This document shows positions 5,587-6,656 of a stretch of DNA of 6,656 bases, piece after piece. The translations under genes were made by a program, and so were the position numbers. The stretch is from Clostridia bacterium (lineage in GTDB: Bacteria > Bacillota_A > Clostridia > Christensenellales > Aristaeellaceae). How positions within the stretch are numbered: position 1 is the first letter of the stretch; the number at the start of each line of letters is the position of its first letter. The notes under the pieces were generated by a model. That model ran no database searches, was not told where the DNA came from, and saw nothing but the letters and a program-made list of their open reading frames with translations. The DNA is taken from NCBI GenBank assembly GCA_025997215.1, contig BNUH01000126.1, forward strand, positions 1 through 6,656. Reading direction: 5' to 3'.

Positions 5587-5598
5587 GAAAACGTTTTC
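5587..5598. promoter_or_regulatory. 12-bp perfect palindrome after the sigma-factor gene
   Basis: GAAAACGTTTTC is exactly self-complementary and starts three bases after the sigma-factor stop. Its length and AT-flanked CG centre suggest a protein-binding site; it partly resembles a catabolite-responsive element (cre), matching 7 of 9 fixed positions by eye. It has no loop, so terminator function is unlikely. Confidence 0.4.
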
Positions 5599-5618
5599 GA
5601 AGGGGGAAGGAAAAAAGA

Positions 5619-5831
5619 ATGGCAGCGATAGAGCGCTTCTGGATACCAAATAAGCCGCAACTGACTAAGCCCGAACACGGCGAAATGGTAGACATAGTAT
5701 ACGATTGCGTAATGGTTCGCGATGGATACTTAACCGAACATGGTTGGTACAGCGGCCTCGGATACCCAGCAGAACTGATCGGCACCGTTACCCACTGGGC
5801 GCCTAAGCGCAAGGCGCCCACCTGCAGTTGA
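5619..5831 (+). CDS. Small DUF551-like protein
   Basis: A 70-residue protein. I choose ATG 5619 with SD AGGGGGAAGG (5601-5610) eight bases upstream; the frame continues upstream into the sigma gene but without a supported start. It opens with FWIPNKPQL, then HGEMVDIVY (20-28), and closes with VTHWAPKRK (57-64). The order W-I-P...GEMVDIVY...THW.P follows DUF551-type proteins (WIxCxxxLP...ITHWMPLP), so it is probably a divergent or shortened relative. No function is known. The last codons fold into a strong hairpin (5796-5820) and contain the -35 box of the next promoter (5828), so this gene ends exactly where the next transcription unit begins. Confidence 0.6.
   Translation: MAAIERFWIPNKPQLTKPEHGEMVDIVYDCVMVRDGYLTEHGWYSGLGYPAELIGTVTHWAPKRKAPTCS
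5796..5820 (+). terminator. GC-rich hairpin just before the second toxin-antitoxin promoter
   Basis: TGGGCGCC (5796-5803) and GGCGCCCA (5813-5820) form a perfect 8-bp stem with a 9-base loop, inside the last codons of the preceding gene. No T-tract follows (CCTGCAG), so it would be a U-less terminator or attenuator. It separates the sigma-factor operon from the downstream cassette. Confidence 0.4.
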
Positions 5832-5856
5832 CCGCTGTGGGATTGATGCATATAAT
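5828..5856 (+). promoter_or_regulatory. Near-consensus sigma-70 promoter of the second toxin-antitoxin cassette
   Basis: TTGACC (5828-5833), a 17-base spacer and TATAAT (5851-5856) give 11 of 12 consensus matches. The expected transcription start near 5863 would leave a leader of only about 14 bases, starting at the poly-G SD (AGGGGGGG, 5863-5870). Confidence 0.82.
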
Positions 5857-5876
5857 ACTCGTAGGGGGGGAACGAT

Positions 5877-6131
5877 ATGCCACGATTGATTATTGACGCG
5901 GGGTTTTTCGACTTAACCGAAGGCATTCCGGCAAAAGACGTTAAGCTCATAAACAAAGAGCTTAAGAAATTTGCACGCAATCCAAGCGAGTGCGATTTCA
6001 AAAAGCTAAGCGGCAGAAAAGACGAATACCGCTTAAGACAAGGAAATTACCGGATAATCATGGTTAAAGAAGGCGAACTATACTTTATCAAGAATATCGA
6101 TACGCGTGGAAACGTGTATGAAGGGATGTGA
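5877..6131 (+). CDS. RelE/ParE-superfamily toxin
   Basis: An 84-residue protein with the RelE/ParE fold pattern: helix KDVKLINKELKKFARNP (20-36), then FKKLSGRKDEYRLRQGNYRIIMV (41-63), matching the family's KLKG...YRLRxGdYRIIY core, then the last strand LYFIKNIDTRGNVYE (68-82). Arg52, Arg54, Arg59 and Arg77 are positions often used for mRNA or target contact. RelE members cleave mRNA on the ribosome and ParE members inhibit gyrase; the sequence does not tell which applies. ATG 5877 follows the poly-G SD by six bases. It has its own promoter and is followed directly by a small gene, as expected for a toxin-first pair. The N-terminal strand (RLIIDAGFFD) is slightly unusual for RelE, so the subfamily is open. 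Confidence 0.8.
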   Translation: MPRLIIDAGFFDLTEGIPAKDVKLINKELKKFARNPSECDFKKLSGRKDEYRLRQGNYRIIMVKEGELYFIKNIDTRGNVYEGM

Positions 6132-6135
6132 AACG

Positions 6136-6372
6136 ATGCCTGAACTGATGGATGAATTAACCTCTTACGCCTCCGTTATTGACGCGTCCAGATTGGCAGT
6201 ATTAGTTACTGTAGCCAAGGCGCTCGCGGAAGAATACACCACCCGCGAAAAAGCGCGCGAACACTGGGATGAGTATTTCGCCAGCCATTCCCCTGATGGC
6301 AAGCGTATGGTCATCGAAACGCCGGAGCAGCTCGATGAAGTTTTCGATATTATCAACAAGGGGCTAAAATAA
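6136..6372 (+). CDS. Putative cognate antitoxin, unrecognised family
   Basis: A 78-residue acidic protein starting at ATG 6136, four bases after the toxin stop, with SD AAGGGA (6121-6126) nine bases upstream inside the toxin gene. I do not recognise its family. It is mostly helical in appearance: TSYASVIDASRLAVLVTVAKALAEEY around 9-34, a charged helix TTREKAREHWDEYF (35-48), a loop (ASHSPDGKRM) and a C-terminal helix (TPEQLDEVFDIINKGLK). No clear HTH, ribbon-helix-helix or AbrB-type DNA-binding segment is visible. The call of antitoxin rests on position (toxin-first pair, close coupling, common terminator), size and acidity, not on homology. It could be an unrelated small gene. Confidence 0.55.
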   Translation: MPELMDELTSYASVIDASRLAVLVTVAKALAEEYTTREKAREHWDEYFASHSPDGKRMVIETPEQLDEVFDIINKGLK

Positions 6373-6373
6373 A

Positions 6374-6405
6374 GAATGCCGAGCAGTGTCGGTTAATATG
6401 CATTC
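6374..6405 (+). repeat. Imperfect interrupted hairpin before the terminator
   Basis: GAATGC (6374-6379) pairs with GCATTC (6400-6405), and inside it CCGA (6379-6382) can pair with TCGG (6389-6392). It lies between the antitoxin stop and the terminator. It may stabilise the transcript end or be a protein site; the function is unknown. Confidence 0.35.
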
Positions 6406-6410
6406 TAATC

Positions 6411-6443
6411 AACCTCGACCGTAAGGCCGAGGTTTCTGTATTT
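6411..6443 (+). terminator. Intrinsic terminator after the second toxin-antitoxin cassette
   Basis: AACCTCGACC (6411-6420) pairs with GGCCGAGGTT (6425-6434) with a single A-C mismatch and a GTAA (GNRA-type) loop, followed by the T-rich run TTCTGTATTT. This is the clearest terminator in the window and closes the second cassette. Confidence 0.8.
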
Positions 6444-6470
6444 ATCAATTACCCTCAATAGGGAAAGTTG

Positions 6471-6499
6471 TTGCGCTAGCACGTGTATTATGGTAAACT
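6471..6499 (+). promoter_or_regulatory. Probable extended -10 promoter of the last, truncated gene
   Basis: TTGCGC (6471-6476), 17-base spacer, and TAAACT (6494-6499) preceded by TGG, giving an extended -10 (TGn). It starts a new unit about 50 bases upstream of the GTG at 6548, after the terminator. Confidence 0.6.
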
Positions 6500-6507
6500 G
6501 AAGATTA

Positions 6508-6517
6508 TACAATTGTA
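6508..6517. promoter_or_regulatory. 10-bp perfect palindrome in the leader
   Basis: TACAATTGTA lies just downstream of the predicted transcription start (about 6506) in an AT-rich stretch. It is a possible operator; nothing identifies the regulator. Confidence 0.35.
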
Positions 6518-6547
6518 CATATACGACCAACGCAATGGAGGTATGCT

Positions 6548-6656
6548 GTGCAAGCGAGTGTCGAACAGGTACGCCGCATTCTGTATAAATGGGGGCACGC
6601 AAAGGAGATAGTCCGCAACCTTAACGAGATGAAGATGCAGATGCGAGAATTGCTTG
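6548..6656 (+). CDS. Unrecognised protein, N-terminal part only
   Basis: An open frame starts with GTG 6548, six bases after SD GGAGG (6537-6541), and runs off the window; 36 residues are visible (start MQASVEQVRRILYKWGHAKE). An ATG at 6543 in another frame closes quickly at TAG, so GTG is the likely start. The N-terminus is strongly helical and charged (EQVRRILYKW, then EIVRNLNEMKMQMREL), similar in feel to small phage regulators that open with a coiled helix (such as DUF1492/ArpU-type), but the fragment is too short to assign. It has its own promoter and palindrome upstream, so it begins a new transcription unit. Confidence 0.6.
   Translation, partial: MQASVEQVRRILYKWGHAKEIVRNLNEMKMQMRELL

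Noticed and set aside
5556..5618. Upstream extension of the 5619 gene
   Set aside because: It would overlap the sigma-factor C-terminus and lacks an SD, while ATG 5619 has a good one.
5576..6001. 141-codon minus-strand frame
   Set aside because: It crosses two + strand genes, a promoter and hairpin signals, and shows no protein family signature.
1..6656. tRNA genes, CRISPR arrays, insertion sequences, attachment sites
   Set aside because: No cloverleaf, no regularly spaced repeats, no transposase and no integrase or long terminal repeats were seen.

Overview
This window looks like a stretch of a bacteriophage or prophage genome, or a phage-derived element, from a Bacillota (probably clostridial gut-type) host. 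All genes lie on the + strand, are short and tightly packed (ATGA or TAATG overlaps, SD sequences close to AGGAGG), and belong to families typical of Firmicutes phages: a PAPS-reductase-like protein, a small SAM methyltransferase, a Lar-like zinc ribbon, DUF551 proteins, a Cse60-like protein, a phage sliding clamp, a dCTP deaminase and a phage sigma factor. Host and phage assignment are inferences from gene content. No integrase, structural or packaging gene is visible.

Layout. 1-1501: an early/accessory operon with the C-terminus of a PAPS-reductase-family ATP pyrophosphatase, a methyltransferase, a Lar-DUF551 fusion and a stand-alone DUF551 protein. 1502-2265: a self-contained hicAB toxin-antitoxin cassette with a perfect-consensus promoter and a downstream hairpin. 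2338-4886: the operon resumes with a Cse60-like protein, a DUF551 protein with a Cys-cluster tail, a beta sliding clamp (dnaN-like), a dCTP deaminase and an unrecognised 96-aa protein. 4887-5013 is a short intergenic stretch with one doubtful Cys-containing mini-ORF. 5014-5831: a sigma-70-family factor and a small DUF551-like protein. 5828-6443: a second toxin-antitoxin-like cassette (RelE/ParE-type toxin plus a 78-aa putative antitoxin) with a near-consensus promoter and a good intrinsic terminator. 6444-6656: a new promoter region, a palindrome and the start of a truncated gene.

How the parts fit. The clamp and dCTP deaminase point to phage DNA replication and dNTP supply, and the sigma factor to redirecting transcription. 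The two toxin-antitoxin cassettes look like 'morons': independent units with their own promoter and a hairpin or terminator, set into an otherwise continuous phage operon. The most unusual signals are in gene junctions. Two unrelated genes share the same N-terminal leader (19 identical bases). Both DUF551 genes that end in KQDA carry, across their stop codon, what looks like the remnant start of a lost 'MPEIT...' Lar-type gene, in one case still with a perfect SD. This suggests a shuffling cassette array.
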